NCBI GenBank assembly: GCA_015067005.1
Contig: SVNH01000014.1
Span: 1-64,000, forward strand
Length of the DNA: 64,000 nt
Direction: 5' to 3'
From: Ruminococcus flavefaciens
Lineage (GTDB): Bacteria > Bacillota > Clostridia > Oscillospirales > Ruminococcaceae
Within the stretch, counting starts at the first letter, position 1; the number at the start of each line of letters is the position of its first letter. Below, piece by piece: positions 17,218 to 26,198 of the stretch. The translations under genes and the position numbers were made by a program. The notes below the pieces were generated by a model. It did not search any database, was not told where the DNA came from, and was given only the letters and a program-made list of their open reading frames with translations.

Positions 17218-19233
17218 TTATTCCTCTGGGATAAGGCGTATAATATCTTTGAAAGGCATACAAATATCATCGCATTCTTTCGCTCTATGGTTTTCAAGAA
17301 TAAGCTTTGCTGCATTCTGCATTGCAGGGAAACCTGTTCTTGTGAGCTGATTTGCATAAATAACTACATTGACTCCGCGTTCCTTAAACTCTTCCTCAGT
17401 AACCATATTGAATGAAGTAGGAACGACAACTATCGGAGTGAGAGCATCCTTAGAACGGAACTTCTCAACAAACTCGAAAATTTCAGCAGGATCCTTCTTA
17501 CGACTATGGATCATTATAGCATCTGCACCTGCTTCAACAAATGCAAACGCCCTTTCTAAAGCATCTTCCATACCTTGCTCAAGAATTAAACTTTCTATTC
17601 TGGCACAAATCATAAAGTCTTTAGTTTTCTGCGCTTTTTTTCCAGCCTTAATCTTCTCACAAAAATCCGGAATAGAAGCCTGTGTCTGCTTAACTTCTGT
17701 ACCAAAAAGGGAATTCTTTTTTAATCCGGTCTTATCTTCGATAATAACCATAGAAACGCCCATACGCTCAAGTGTGCGTACTGTATATACAAAGTGTTCA
17801 GTAAGTCCACCTGTATCACCATCAAAAATGATCGGCTTTGTAGTGACTTCCATAATATCATCGATAGTACGGAAACGAGAAGTCATATCAACAAGTTCAA
17901 TATCAGGTTTTCCCTTGGCAGTAGAATCGCAAAGCGAGGATATCCACATAGCGTCAAACTGTCTAGCTCCACCATTCTGGTAAACAATAGTATTTTCAGC
18001 AATAAGTCCTGTTAATCCGCTATGTGCTTCAATAGCAGAAATAGTTCCCTTCATGGCAATAGCTTTTTTTAATCTGCCACGACGAATATCAGGCATTGCC
18101 ATATCTAATCTGGCACGATTTTCAAAATCTTCATACTTCTTGTCTCCGCTATATGGATACTCAACAAGACGTCCGCCATATGTAGCAAGAATAGCTGCGA
18201 CCTCATCGCGTATTGGTCTATGGAAACCTGTAAGCCAATCATCGCCATGAACAACATAGTCAGGATGATATTTTTCAAGGTTTTCCTTATAACTTAATTC
18301 TTTCTGTTCAACAACCTTATATACACCATTTATGTTTTCAAACATGGTTTTTCTTTCAGAATACGGAAGAATAGGGAATCTTCTAAAACTGCAAATTGCT
18401 TCATCCGAAAGAACTCCTATTATAAGTTTCCCTAAACGAGCAGCTTTTTTTATTATAGAAATATGCGCACTATGAATTATATCAGTTGTAAAGCACATAT
18501 AAACTTTACGATTTTCAACCTCTTTAAGTTTTGCAGAAACAACTGCGAGATCCTCTGGGTTATCAATTTCAGCGCAAAGTCTATCTTTATAATCAAGAAC
18601 AGAAATATTTTTGTCAACAATCTCGTTAAGAGCATTTTCTGCATAGCATTTCTTCTTTGCTTCGTCGCCGCTTTCGCAGAAATCTATAATCTTGTCAAGC
18701 CATTTATTCCATTCTTCTTTCAAAAGCTTATAGAGAGGCTGCGCAGCCATTGCATCATTGAAAAACTCAATACCGACCTTCTGTACTTTCCCATCTGCAA
18801 TAACGGCCTTGAAGTCCTTTTCAGGCAATTCAAGAAAACTACTTGCAGTCATACAGCTTGTTTTTGAAGCAAGTACATCATCAAATACTATATTCTCAAA
18901 CACAAGATCGCCATGCATAAGAATAATGTCCTCATCCTTAAGATACTCTCTTGCACAGTAAATTGAATAGATGTAATTTGTCTTGTCATAAACCAGGTTT
19001 TTGACAAAGGTTATGTGTAAAGGCAGATCCAAACTATTACAATAATTAACAAGTACACTATCAAATGATCCAGTTGTCATTATTACCTCTGTAATACCTG
19101 CATCAGCCAAAAGTGTAAGCTGTCTGCTAAGAATAGTCTCATTGCTTGAGATCTCTGTCATACATTTCGGATGTTCGCTTGTTAAAACACCCATACGACT
19201 ACCTAAACCAGAATTAAGAATTAATGCTTTCAT
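17218..19233 (-). CDS. three-domain fusion: nucleotidyltransferase, cytidylyltransferase, PEP phosphomutase
   Basis: 671 residues; ATG 19233 follows GAGGAG. Residues 1-235 are an NTP-transferase domain of the LicC/PntC type (LILNSGLGSRMG, MTTGSFDSVL, HGDLVF). Residues about 245-365 are a cytidylyltransferase of the GCT fold (DIIHSAHISII in place of HxGH; HGDDWL). Residues 375-671 are PEP mutase (FDGDTGG, signature EDKTGLKKNS matching EDKX5NS, IMIHSRKKDP). It should make phosphonopyruvate and also CMP-activate the phosphonate for transfer. Two different nucleotidyltransferase domains on one mutase are unusual; the second may use another substrate. Confidence 0.92.
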   Translation of the reverse strand: MKALILNSGLGSRMGVLTSEHPKCMTEISSNETILSRQLTLLADAGITEVIMTTGSFDSVLVNYCNSLDLPLHITFVKNLVYDKTNYIYSIYCAREYLKDEDIILMHGDLVFENIVFDDVLASKTSCMTASSFLELPEKDFKAVIADGKVQKVGIEFFNDAMAAQPLYKLLKEEWNKWLDKIIDFCESGDEAKKKCYAENALNEIVDKNISVLDYKDRLCAEIDNPEDLAVVSAKLKEVENRKVYMCFTTDIIHSAHISIIKKAARLGKLIIGVLSDEAICSFRRFPILPYSERKTMFENINGVYKVVEQKELSYKENLEKYHPDYVVHGDDWLTGFHRPIRDEVAAILATYGGRLVEYPYSGDKKYEDFENRARLDMAMPDIRRGRLKKAIAMKGTISAIEAHSGLTGLIAENTIVYQNGGARQFDAMWISSLCDSTAKGKPDIELVDMTSRFRTIDDIMEVTTKPIIFDGDTGGLTEHFVYTVRTLERMGVSMVIIEDKTGLKKNSLFGTEVKQTQASIPDFCEKIKAGKKAQKTKDFMICARIESLILEQGMEDALERAFAFVEAGADAIMIHSRKKDPAEIFEFVEKFRSKDALTPIVVVPTSFNMVTEEEFKERGVNVVIYANQLTRTGFPAMQNAAKLILENHRAKECDDICMPFKDIIRLIPEE

Positions 19234-19265
19234 ATTATTACTCCTCAAATTATTATTTCACACTA

Positions 19266-20714
19266 TTATTCAGTGCGATTCTTTAACACTTTATAGAACT
19301 CAATTAATCTATGACGCATAATAATAGCTACTATAATTAACCCAATTACAAGCAAATAACGAACCAATATTGTATGATATAATAGCATTACAGCAAAACC
19401 AATTATCATAAATAAAAGCGCAATAATAGCAATTACAGCAGGATTTAATATCTTTTCGTTATTGCACTCTATCTTACAAATACTATGAAGTACGAAATAA
19501 TGAAGTATTGCATAGAGAACATAGCATATCAGTGTCGTATATCCCGCAGCATAATAACCGAACTGTTGAATAAACACATAGTTAAGAAGTACATTTGCAC
19601 ATGCAGCTCCCATAGTTGAAACAGCTATCATCTTTGATTTCTCATAATAAAACTCAAAAAACGAAAAGACATTATACAAAAATATAAAGAATGTACTCAT
19701 CGCAACTGGTGGAATAATCCAAATCGCATCATGATATGTCTTGGGTGCGAAAATAGTGACTGCTTCTGGCGCAACAATCATTAGAAATAAATTAGCCAGA
19801 GCTACCAATAATAATGAAAAATAGACAACCTTGTCTATTCTTTTAAAGTTTTTTGCTTTAATTTTTTTATATACCCATGGGGCAAGTGTTTGTTGTAGCG
19901 CTTCCGTAAACAAAAGCATCAACATAGATATTTGATATGATAAACTATAAATTCCAGCGGAACTGGAATTAACCATTTTCTTTATCATTATTCGATCTGA
20001 ACTACTCAATACAGTTTGAGAAAGATAGTGCGGAATCAAAGGAATATTAAACTTTAACGCATAAAGCCATATTTTTTTTGAATAGAACATTTTTCCTTTT
20101 CGCATTTGAACAAAAAACAGCCAACCATATCCAATTAGCTCAACAATAGCAAATGCCCAAATACGTGCAAGCGTTTTATTTTGGCTCATCATTACAAGGG
20201 CAATTCCCAATAACGGTTTCATTACGGATACTGCAAGAGAAATGATTACTAGCTTAACATATTTATAACTAGTTCTCTGTTCTGCTGCCCAAAACTTGAA
20301 TACCGCAGATGCCCATATAGTTACAAACATTGCAGCAATAGCCGATGTCGATAGGTCTAACAAACCATTCCAAAAATTATGAGCCGCCAAATACACTAAA
20401 ATCCAGAAGACGGTCAATGTAAATGTTAATCCTTGAAGTGAAGAGGAAAACTCATCTCTAATCTTATCAAATTTAACTAAACCTTGCGTGTATACTCCGT
20501 AATACAAACGCATAGTGACAAAAACAGCAACAACATTCTCCCACGAATTAAAAACATTGTAATCACCATATTGCTCTGTTGACAATAATCTGGAGAAAAT
20601 TGGTGTTGTAAGTACAGATATTCCTTTTTGTAGAACCGAACAAATCAAAAACCACATTGAAGCTTTGACTTGAACTGGCAATTGTTTGTACTTAGATTGT
20701 ATTGTTTTAAACAT
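19266..20714 (-). CDS. polysaccharide flippase (Wzx-like)
   Basis: 482 residues, twelve or more hydrophobic segments, MATE/MOP-superfamily polysaccharide export protein. The N-terminal KGISVLTTPIFSRLLSTEQYGDY is typical. It should flip lipid-linked repeat units to the outer face of the membrane. Its start codon immediately follows the stop of the upstream licD gene. Confidence 0.92.
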   Translation of the reverse strand: MFKTIQSKYKQLPVQVKASMWFLICSVLQKGISVLTTPIFSRLLSTEQYGDYNVFNSWENVVAVFVTMRLYYGVYTQGLVKFDKIRDEFSSSLQGLTFTLTVFWILVYLAAHNFWNGLLDLSTSAIAAMFVTIWASAVFKFWAAEQRTSYKYVKLVIISLAVSVMKPLLGIALVMMSQNKTLARIWAFAIVELIGYGWLFFVQMRKGKMFYSKKIWLYALKFNIPLIPHYLSQTVLSSSDRIMIKKMVNSSSAGIYSLSYQISMLMLLFTEALQQTLAPWVYKKIKAKNFKRIDKVVYFSLLLVALANLFLMIVAPEAVTIFAPKTYHDAIWIIPPVAMSTFFIFLYNVFSFFEFYYEKSKMIAVSTMGAACANVLLNYVFIQQFGYYAAGYTTLICYVLYAILHYFVLHSICKIECNNEKILNPAVIAIIALLFMIIGFAVMLLYHTILVRYLLVIGLIIVAIIMRHRLIEFYKVLKNRTE

Positions 20715-21539
20715 TTATTCTCCCAAACCCGTTTTTTCTGATTTCCAAAATGTATGTTCAGCACCATGTGATACTCTATTTTTAATAGATGGTAGTTTTA
20801 AATAATCGCCATAAATATCTCTCAAAATACGATCATAGCCGATTGGTGCAGAAAAAAATTTTCCTTCAAATTCAACTTTGATTGTTTCACCAAAACATGC
20901 AATATCATGAATATCTTTCATTTTATATACAGAAACAATACACCCCACTTGCCGTGAATCCGATGCCGTCTGTTCAAGTTGAAACAATTTTTTCTTATAA
21001 TACATCTCGTCTTTTTTCATTACTATTAGCATCTTTGATGCAATTGCTTTGCAGATAGCGCTTATACTATTTTTCTTATATACACCTAAGCTATAGCGCT
21101 GTAAATATACAATTCTATTTCTAGTTTTCAGTATTTTATTACACCATGAAGCATCACTTTTTACGGCAAACAATGGAAAAATATCAACAGAAACACCATA
21201 CCTACTTTTTGTGCGATATTTTTCTGAATCATGAAACACTATAGTATCCTTATCAGACACCTTTGAAAAACCTCGAGGCCACCCGATATCATGTATATGA
21301 TCTAAAACACTATAATCAGTTTCTTTTTTTACAATTTCAAGAAATTTCTCATATTGCGAAATTGGTATCCATAAATCAATATCATCATCCCATGGAATAA
21401 ATCCCTTATGTCGTATTGCACCTATTAACGATCCGTATGCTAAAAAGTATGTAATATTGTATTTCTCACATATACTATTTAAATTACATAATATCTCGAA
21501 AGATATTTTCTTTTTTTCTTCTAAAGATAATTCCTGCAT
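20715..21539 (-). CDS. licD: LicD-family phosphotransferase
   Basis: 274 residues. The LicD nucleotidyltransferase-fold core is plain: AYGSLIGAIRHKGFIPWDDDIDLW with the metal-binding DDDID. LicD proteins move phosphocholine or a similar CDP/CMP-activated phospho group to cell-surface sugars. Here the nearby CMP-phosphonate machinery makes a 2-hydroxyethylphosphonate transferase likely (inference). AGAGGTG precedes ATG 21539. A second licD lies 2.4 kb upstream in the same operon. Confidence 0.92.
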   Translation of the reverse strand: MQELSLEEKKKISFEILCNLNSICEKYNITYFLAYGSLIGAIRHKGFIPWDDDIDLWIPISQYEKFLEIVKKETDYSVLDHIHDIGWPRGFSKVSDKDTIVFHDSEKYRTKSRYGVSVDIFPLFAVKSDASWCNKILKTRNRIVYLQRYSLGVYKKNSISAICKAIASKMLIVMKKDEMYYKKKLFQLEQTASDSRQVGCIVSVYKMKDIHDIACFGETIKVEFEGKFFSAPIGYDRILRDIYGDYLKLPSIKNRVSHGAEHTFWKSEKTGLGE

Positions 21540-21557
21540 AACACACCTCTACTATTT

Positions 21558-22898
21558 TTAACGTTTAACCTTTATTTTTAAAGCATATGGAGAAATAACA
21601 ATAAAAGCCAGAATTAAAGAAATAGCTTGTCCTGGTTGTGTAAACCAAAATCTTACCATTGAAAAAAGAATTTTATGTAGAATGAGAAGATATGCAGTTT
21701 GATATAATATACTTTTCTGTTTAGTCCATTTAAAATAAAACAAACTTCCTACAAAACCTAATAGAGCTAAAATAATAGCTACACCAACAAATCTTCCATC
21801 TAAATATGGTTGATAAAATAACGTAGCAAATGCATTGATGTTAATATCGCCACCTAAATTGACAACATTCTGTAAATTACCGACTGACATGTCATGAATC
21901 AATATCATATGCGCTGGATAAGGATTTACTATATAAAGAATTCGAAGTAAAAACATAATTGGATATATAAATCCATAAAAAGAAGATACTCCATACCCAT
22001 AAATATTACTATGTTCATTATCTATCAAATTTATATTATAATCTAAGAATTCAATAGGCGCACCAAAGTATATATAGAGGGTCCGGAGTATATCAACTTT
22101 TTCTCCAGATCTTGAAAATGTAATCATAAACATTGCTACAACTAAAATAGATGTACATCCTCCAAGAATTAGAAACTTTTTTAGTTTGCTAGTCTTTTTA
22201 ATCTTATTTCGTAGCAATAAATATATACTTAATTTTTTGTCTTTTAACTTCTGTAAATATACACAAAGCAGAGATACTCCCATAAATAAAAGAACTGTTC
22301 TTCCACCTGTAGTAAAAATCCATAGAACAAGCATGATAATTATTTCTGCAATTAAATAATTATTCCTATCTTTTTCCCTAAAAACCTCAACGGGTAGATA
22401 AGCCATCATAAAATAAGTAGTAGGAGTAACCATAAAATTATTCAGAATTACAATTAGACCAGATGAACGCATCTCATTTTCTTCATAAGAAAACAATAAA
22501 TCTCTTATATAGCCTAGATCGTGACCGCTTAACAAAAGTGGAATTACTTTGGAACATTGATATAAATAAAATAGAATTGATATACAACATAAAAAATGAA
22601 CAAGCCAGTAATTAACATATAATTTCTGAACGCTATTTGAATCGCTAGTCTTCTTTATTCTTATACCTACACAAAAGTACCCAATCAAGGCCCCAATCAA
22701 ATAAGCAGTTAACCCACATAGGATTACACTATACGTTTTTGGGCTCGGATGCTTCATATTATGAAATCCTGTATCCGATAGTGGAATCCAAAGTGACCAC
22801 AGAGCAAACATAAATGTAAACGGATTAAAAGGATTTTTTAATTTTGCCCAACTAATCAATGCCACTACAGAACAAAATACTGTAAGAAATAAAACCAT
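21558..22898 (-). CDS. oligosaccharide repeat-unit polymerase (Wzy-like)
   Basis: 446 residues, at least ten membrane segments with a large external loop after the eighth, the layout of O-antigen/capsule polymerases. Very A+T-rich and low in recognisable motifs, as usual for Wzy. Position between flippase, LicD and glycosyltransferase supports the call. Confidence 0.82.
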   Translation of the reverse strand: MVLFLTVFCSVVALISWAKLKNPFNPFTFMFALWSLWIPLSDTGFHNMKHPSPKTYSVILCGLTAYLIGALIGYFCVGIRIKKTSDSNSVQKLYVNYWLVHFLCCISILFYLYQCSKVIPLLLSGHDLGYIRDLLFSYEENEMRSSGLIVILNNFMVTPTTYFMMAYLPVEVFREKDRNNYLIAEIIIMLVLWIFTTGGRTVLLFMGVSLLCVYLQKLKDKKLSIYLLLRNKIKKTSKLKKFLILGGCTSILVVAMFMITFSRSGEKVDILRTLYIYFGAPIEFLDYNINLIDNEHSNIYGYGVSSFYGFIYPIMFLLRILYIVNPYPAHMILIHDMSVGNLQNVVNLGGDININAFATLFYQPYLDGRFVGVAIILALLGFVGSLFYFKWTKQKSILYQTAYLLILHKILFSMVRFWFTQPGQAISLILAFIVISPYALKIKVKR

Positions 22899-22924
22899 TA
22901 TAAACTCCCACGTTCCAATTTATT

Positions 22925-23890
22925 CTATGTAGCAAGCGGCTGCGCTGTACGGATCACAATACGGTACAAATGTTTATTTATTAAAAGAATCGAAATAAGA
23001 ACCTTTCTCTTAATACTGAAGTATTCTGCACCATATATTTTTATAAGATTTTTTCTAAGTGTTTTAAATACCCAGCGAACCTTATCATTGTCATATTTTT
23101 CATTACTCATAACGATCTTATGTGCAACGAATGCGATTGAACCAAGGTAACGTTCATAAGCGAGTTTCTGAAGTGATGGGTGTTTCTTTTTGATATAAAT
23201 ATAATTCTTTTTATGTGCTTCAATTCTCGTCATATCCTTTGATGTAAACTTGCTCGTGTTTATACTGTCTTCTCGATGAACATAAAAATACAAGGAACAT
23301 GGCGTAAAAACTGCTTTTTTGACTTGATCCATAATGTCCATAATAATATATGCATCTTCACTGATTTTTCCGACAGGGTAACGCACCTTCTGAAATAGCG
23401 CACGCTTATACAACTTCGTATATGCATGTACAGACAGTTCACGCCCAATTAGAATTTTGTGAATTGCCTGCTCCTGTGTCATTACCTCAACAGACTGATC
23501 TGAATTCATTTTTCTTACACCATCACCATAGACGTTCGCATATCCGCACATCGAAATATCGGCATCATATTTTTCGATATTATTAACCAAAATTTCAAAC
23601 ATATTTTCTTTGATATAATCATCGCTATCAACAAAACCGATATATTCTCCCTGTGCGATATCAATCCCAGCATTGCGTGCATCACTTAAGCCACCATTTT
23701 TCTTATGAATCACCTTAATCCTTGCATCCTTTTGAGCCCAAATGTCACATAAGTTACCACAGTTATCAGGCGACCCATCATTAACAAGAATCAGTTCAAA
23801 ATCTGAAAAGGATTGATTCAAAATTGACATAACACATTTTTCAAGATAGTCTTCAACTTTATATACCGGCACAATAATACTTAGTTTCAT
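22925..23890 (-). CDS. glycosyltransferase family 2
   Basis: 321 residues. GT-A fold: SIIVPVYKVEDYLEKCV, LVNDGSPDNCG, GGLSDARNAGID and the metal-binding DSDD in GFVDSDDYI are complete. C-terminal 90 residues are basic and helical. Adds one sugar of the repeat unit at the cytoplasmic membrane face. AAGGAG precedes ATG 23890. Confidence 0.93.
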   Translation of the reverse strand: MKLSIIVPVYKVEDYLEKCVMSILNQSFSDFELILVNDGSPDNCGNLCDIWAQKDARIKVIHKKNGGLSDARNAGIDIAQGEYIGFVDSDDYIKENMFEILVNNIEKYDADISMCGYANVYGDGVRKMNSDQSVEVMTQEQAIHKILIGRELSVHAYTKLYKRALFQKVRYPVGKISEDAYIIMDIMDQVKKAVFTPCSLYFYVHREDSINTSKFTSKDMTRIEAHKKNYIYIKKKHPSLQKLAYERYLGSIAFVAHKIVMSNEKYDNDKVRWVFKTLRKNLIKIYGAEYFSIKRKVLISILLINKHLYRIVIRTAQPLAT

Positions 23891-23901
23891 TTGATAACTC
23901 C

Positions 23902-24666
23902 TTATAAATGAACAGGGCGCTGATATTCCTTCGCTGGAGGAGTCATATAATCGCCATATAGATGTGTTAAATATGCATCGTAATTTTTCACGATGGGTAA
24001 TTCCATATCTTCAAATGGAACACGAATTAATTCCTTAACCCACTCAGCTTTAATGGACTCTTTCTCAAGACTATACTTGCTATATATATTGCAGTACCAT
24101 TTAACTTTCTTCTTTTCGTATCTCATTTCATTGCGATATAGAATTCGCAAAACTGTTTTCTTGGGAATTATTGCTGCAATAATAGATGAAGCCCAAACTG
24201 CAAACTTTCTGTTTTTACCTTCATCTAAGTATTCCTGCTTAACTTGGAATCCTACTTTTCTCTGCCAAATCGGAGACATAACCTTTCTAATGTTCCACTG
24301 GATTCTTTTTGGCAAAAAATTATCACTAAGCTTAACCAACGGAAACACAGTAATGAGAGGCTCATCCGTGCCATAACGAATGCCTCCTGACAGCGTTTCA
24401 TATTTTTCATTGACAGAAATATGATGCCATGTATACGGAGCCTTGATGATTTTGGGTGCTATTCGAACAAATTTTTTGTATTGGGGCATAGTCATAACAA
24501 TATCAATATCATCATCCCAAGGAATAAACCCCTTATGTCTGACAGCACCTAAAGCCGTTCCGGCAATTGCAAAATATGAAATACCATATTTTGTTAGTGC
24601 TTTATCCAAAGATTTCATTGCCTCTAATGCCCTTAACTGATGCCTTCTTAACTCCTGATCCACCAT
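23902..24666 (-). CDS. licD: second LicD-family phosphotransferase
   Basis: 254 residues from ATG 24666 (AGGGTG seven bases upstream). Core GTALGAVRHKGFIPWDDDIDIVM is the LicD signature. Only the core aligns by eye with the other LicD in this locus, so they are distant paralogs and may modify different sugars or use different donors. Placed between the GT2 and the priming transferase. Confidence 0.9.
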   Translation of the reverse strand: MVDQELRRHQLRALEAMKSLDKALTKYGISYFAIAGTALGAVRHKGFIPWDDDIDIVMTMPQYKKFVRIAPKIIKAPYTWHHISVNEKYETLSGGIRYGTDEPLITVFPLVKLSDNFLPKRIQWNIRKVMSPIWQRKVGFQVKQEYLDEGKNRKFAVWASSIIAAIIPKKTVLRILYRNEMRYEKKKVKWYCNIYSKYSLEKESIKAEWVKELIRVPFEDMELPIVKNYDAYLTHLYGDYMTPPAKEYQRPVHL

Positions 24667-24676
24667 CTTTTTCACC

Positions 24677-25315
24677 CTATGAATTATAAATATTTTTTTT
24701 ACCAAGAACACTCTTAATTGTCAATTTGATTATGTCAACATCAAGCGCCAAACAAACATGCTTTACATAATATACATCATTTTTGTAGCGCTCATCAAGC
24801 GTAGCTGAATTTCTCAATAGTGCCTGATTCAGGCCTGTAATGCCTGGACGAACATTGAACTTTTGCTTAATGAATTTCGTATACGATTTTTCATTGCCCA
24901 TAGGACTAGGTCTCGGTCCGACAAAACTCATATCACCAATCAAAACATTGATTATCTGTCCAAGCTCATCTAAACTAGTTTTCCGCAATAATCTGCCAAT
25001 TCTTGTCTGTCGGTTGTCTTTGTCCGAATTGTATGTTGTGCCATCACTATTACGGATATCTTCTGCATTCATTTTCATGCTACGAAATTTTACCATGCGG
25101 AATTTTCTCATATTCTTGCCATACCGTTCACCGCAGAAGAAGACATCTCCGCCATCCTCCAGTTTGATGAGTACAGCAATAGGGATTCCGACAAGTACAA
25201 CGATCGGCATAATAGCAATTGACAGACAAATATCAAATCCTCGTTTTACAAATTTAGCATAAAACAAGTCATACTTATATTTTTTTTCGTTGAATTCAAC
25301 TATTTTCTTATCCAT
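24677..25315 (-). CDS. bacterial sugar transferase (priming, undecaprenyl-phosphate linked)
   Basis: 212 residues from ATG 25315 after AGAGGG. One N-terminal membrane hairpin (SIAIMPIVVLVGIPIAVLI) followed by the conserved cytosolic domain: KFRSMKMNAED, RIGRLLRKTSLDELGQ, NVLIGDMSFVGPRP and RPGITGLNQ. Starts glycan assembly by moving a sugar-1-phosphate to undecaprenyl phosphate. Lacks the extra N-terminal segments of WcaJ/WbaP, so it is the short PglC-like form. Confidence 0.93.
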   Translation of the reverse strand: MDKKIVEFNEKKYKYDLFYAKFVKRGFDICLSIAIMPIVVLVGIPIAVLIKLEDGGDVFFCGERYGKNMRKFRMVKFRSMKMNAEDIRNSDGTTYNSDKDNRQTRIGRLLRKTSLDELGQIINVLIGDMSFVGPRPSPMGNEKSYTKFIKQKFNVRPGITGLNQALLRNSATLDERYKNDVYYVKHVCLALDVDIIKLTIKSVLGKKNIYNS

Positions 25316-25325
25316 ATTACCCTCT

Positions 25326-26186
25326 TTAATGATTGCTATGCATAACATCAGCCACATCCTGCATTGCTGACTGAAGCGTATATTGATGCACATATCCCGC
25401 TGCCTTGATAGCGGACGAAGCCATGTACGAATCATCGAGACACTCATCTATATCCGAATGATAAACAAGGTTTCCGGCATTCTCAAAAGCCTGATTGACA
25501 GTTTCTGCAATTTCCAGATTGGTATGGCATTCTCCGGAACTCAAATTCAAAACCGTATTTTCGACCTGGCACTCGAGTGCTCCCCATGCAAGGGCATGAA
25601 CAACTTCCTTGACATAGATAAAATCTCTTTTTGCAACGCTTTTCCCTCGCACCTCAAGCGTTTCATGATTTGCTGCAGTACGAATAAAGCTACCCATCAT
25701 TCTCGTCAGATCGTTGCCGCCAAACACAATCGCGCAACGGAATATCAGATAGTTGATGCCTTTCCTGGCATAATAGCGGCACATATTTTCACCGGTCAGC
25801 TTACTCAATCCATAGAATGTCTGTGGAATCGGGAACTGATCTTCTGTCCACGGCAATGTGTTTTGTTCAGAATAAACAGCTAGTGATGACATGAAAACGA
25901 TCTTTGGAACACCAACCGCAGCCATAGCCTTCAAAATATTTTCGAGCAACACATCATTTTCGGCATACTCTACAAATGATTGGCCTGCACCACGCTTTGA
26001 AGCAAGGTGAATGACACAGTCAACCCCCTGAAACATCTCAGTTAAATGTGAAACACTGTAATCAGTAACAGGCAGAATGTCTGACTCATTCTCGCGCACC
26101 AGACCTAAAACCTCTGACTTCCCTTGTAAGTACTGATAAAGAGCAGAACCTATGAAACCTGCTGCTCCGGTAATGGCAATTTTCAT
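25326..26186 (-). CDS. NAD-dependent sugar epimerase/dehydratase
   Basis: 286 residues; TGAAGFIGSALYQYL, SSLAVYSEQ and catalytic YGLSKLTGE (YxxxK). Extended short-chain dehydrogenase family acting on a nucleotide sugar. Reaction not resolvable from sequence; it may reduce or epimerise a 4-keto intermediate for the adjacent aminotransferase pathway. Confidence 0.85.
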   Translation of the reverse strand: MKIAITGAAGFIGSALYQYLQGKSEVLGLVRENESDILPVTDYSVSHLTEMFQGVDCVIHLASKRGAGQSFVEYAENDVLLENILKAMAAVGVPKIVFMSSLAVYSEQNTLPWTEDQFPIPQTFYGLSKLTGENMCRYYARKGINYLIFRCAIVFGGNDLTRMMGSFIRTAANHETLEVRGKSVAKRDFIYVKEVVHALAWGALECQVENTVLNLSSGECHTNLEIAETVNQAFENAGNLVYHSDIDECLDDSYMASSAIKAAGYVHQYTLQSAMQDVADVMHSNH

Positions 26187-26198
26187 CTTATCCTCCGT

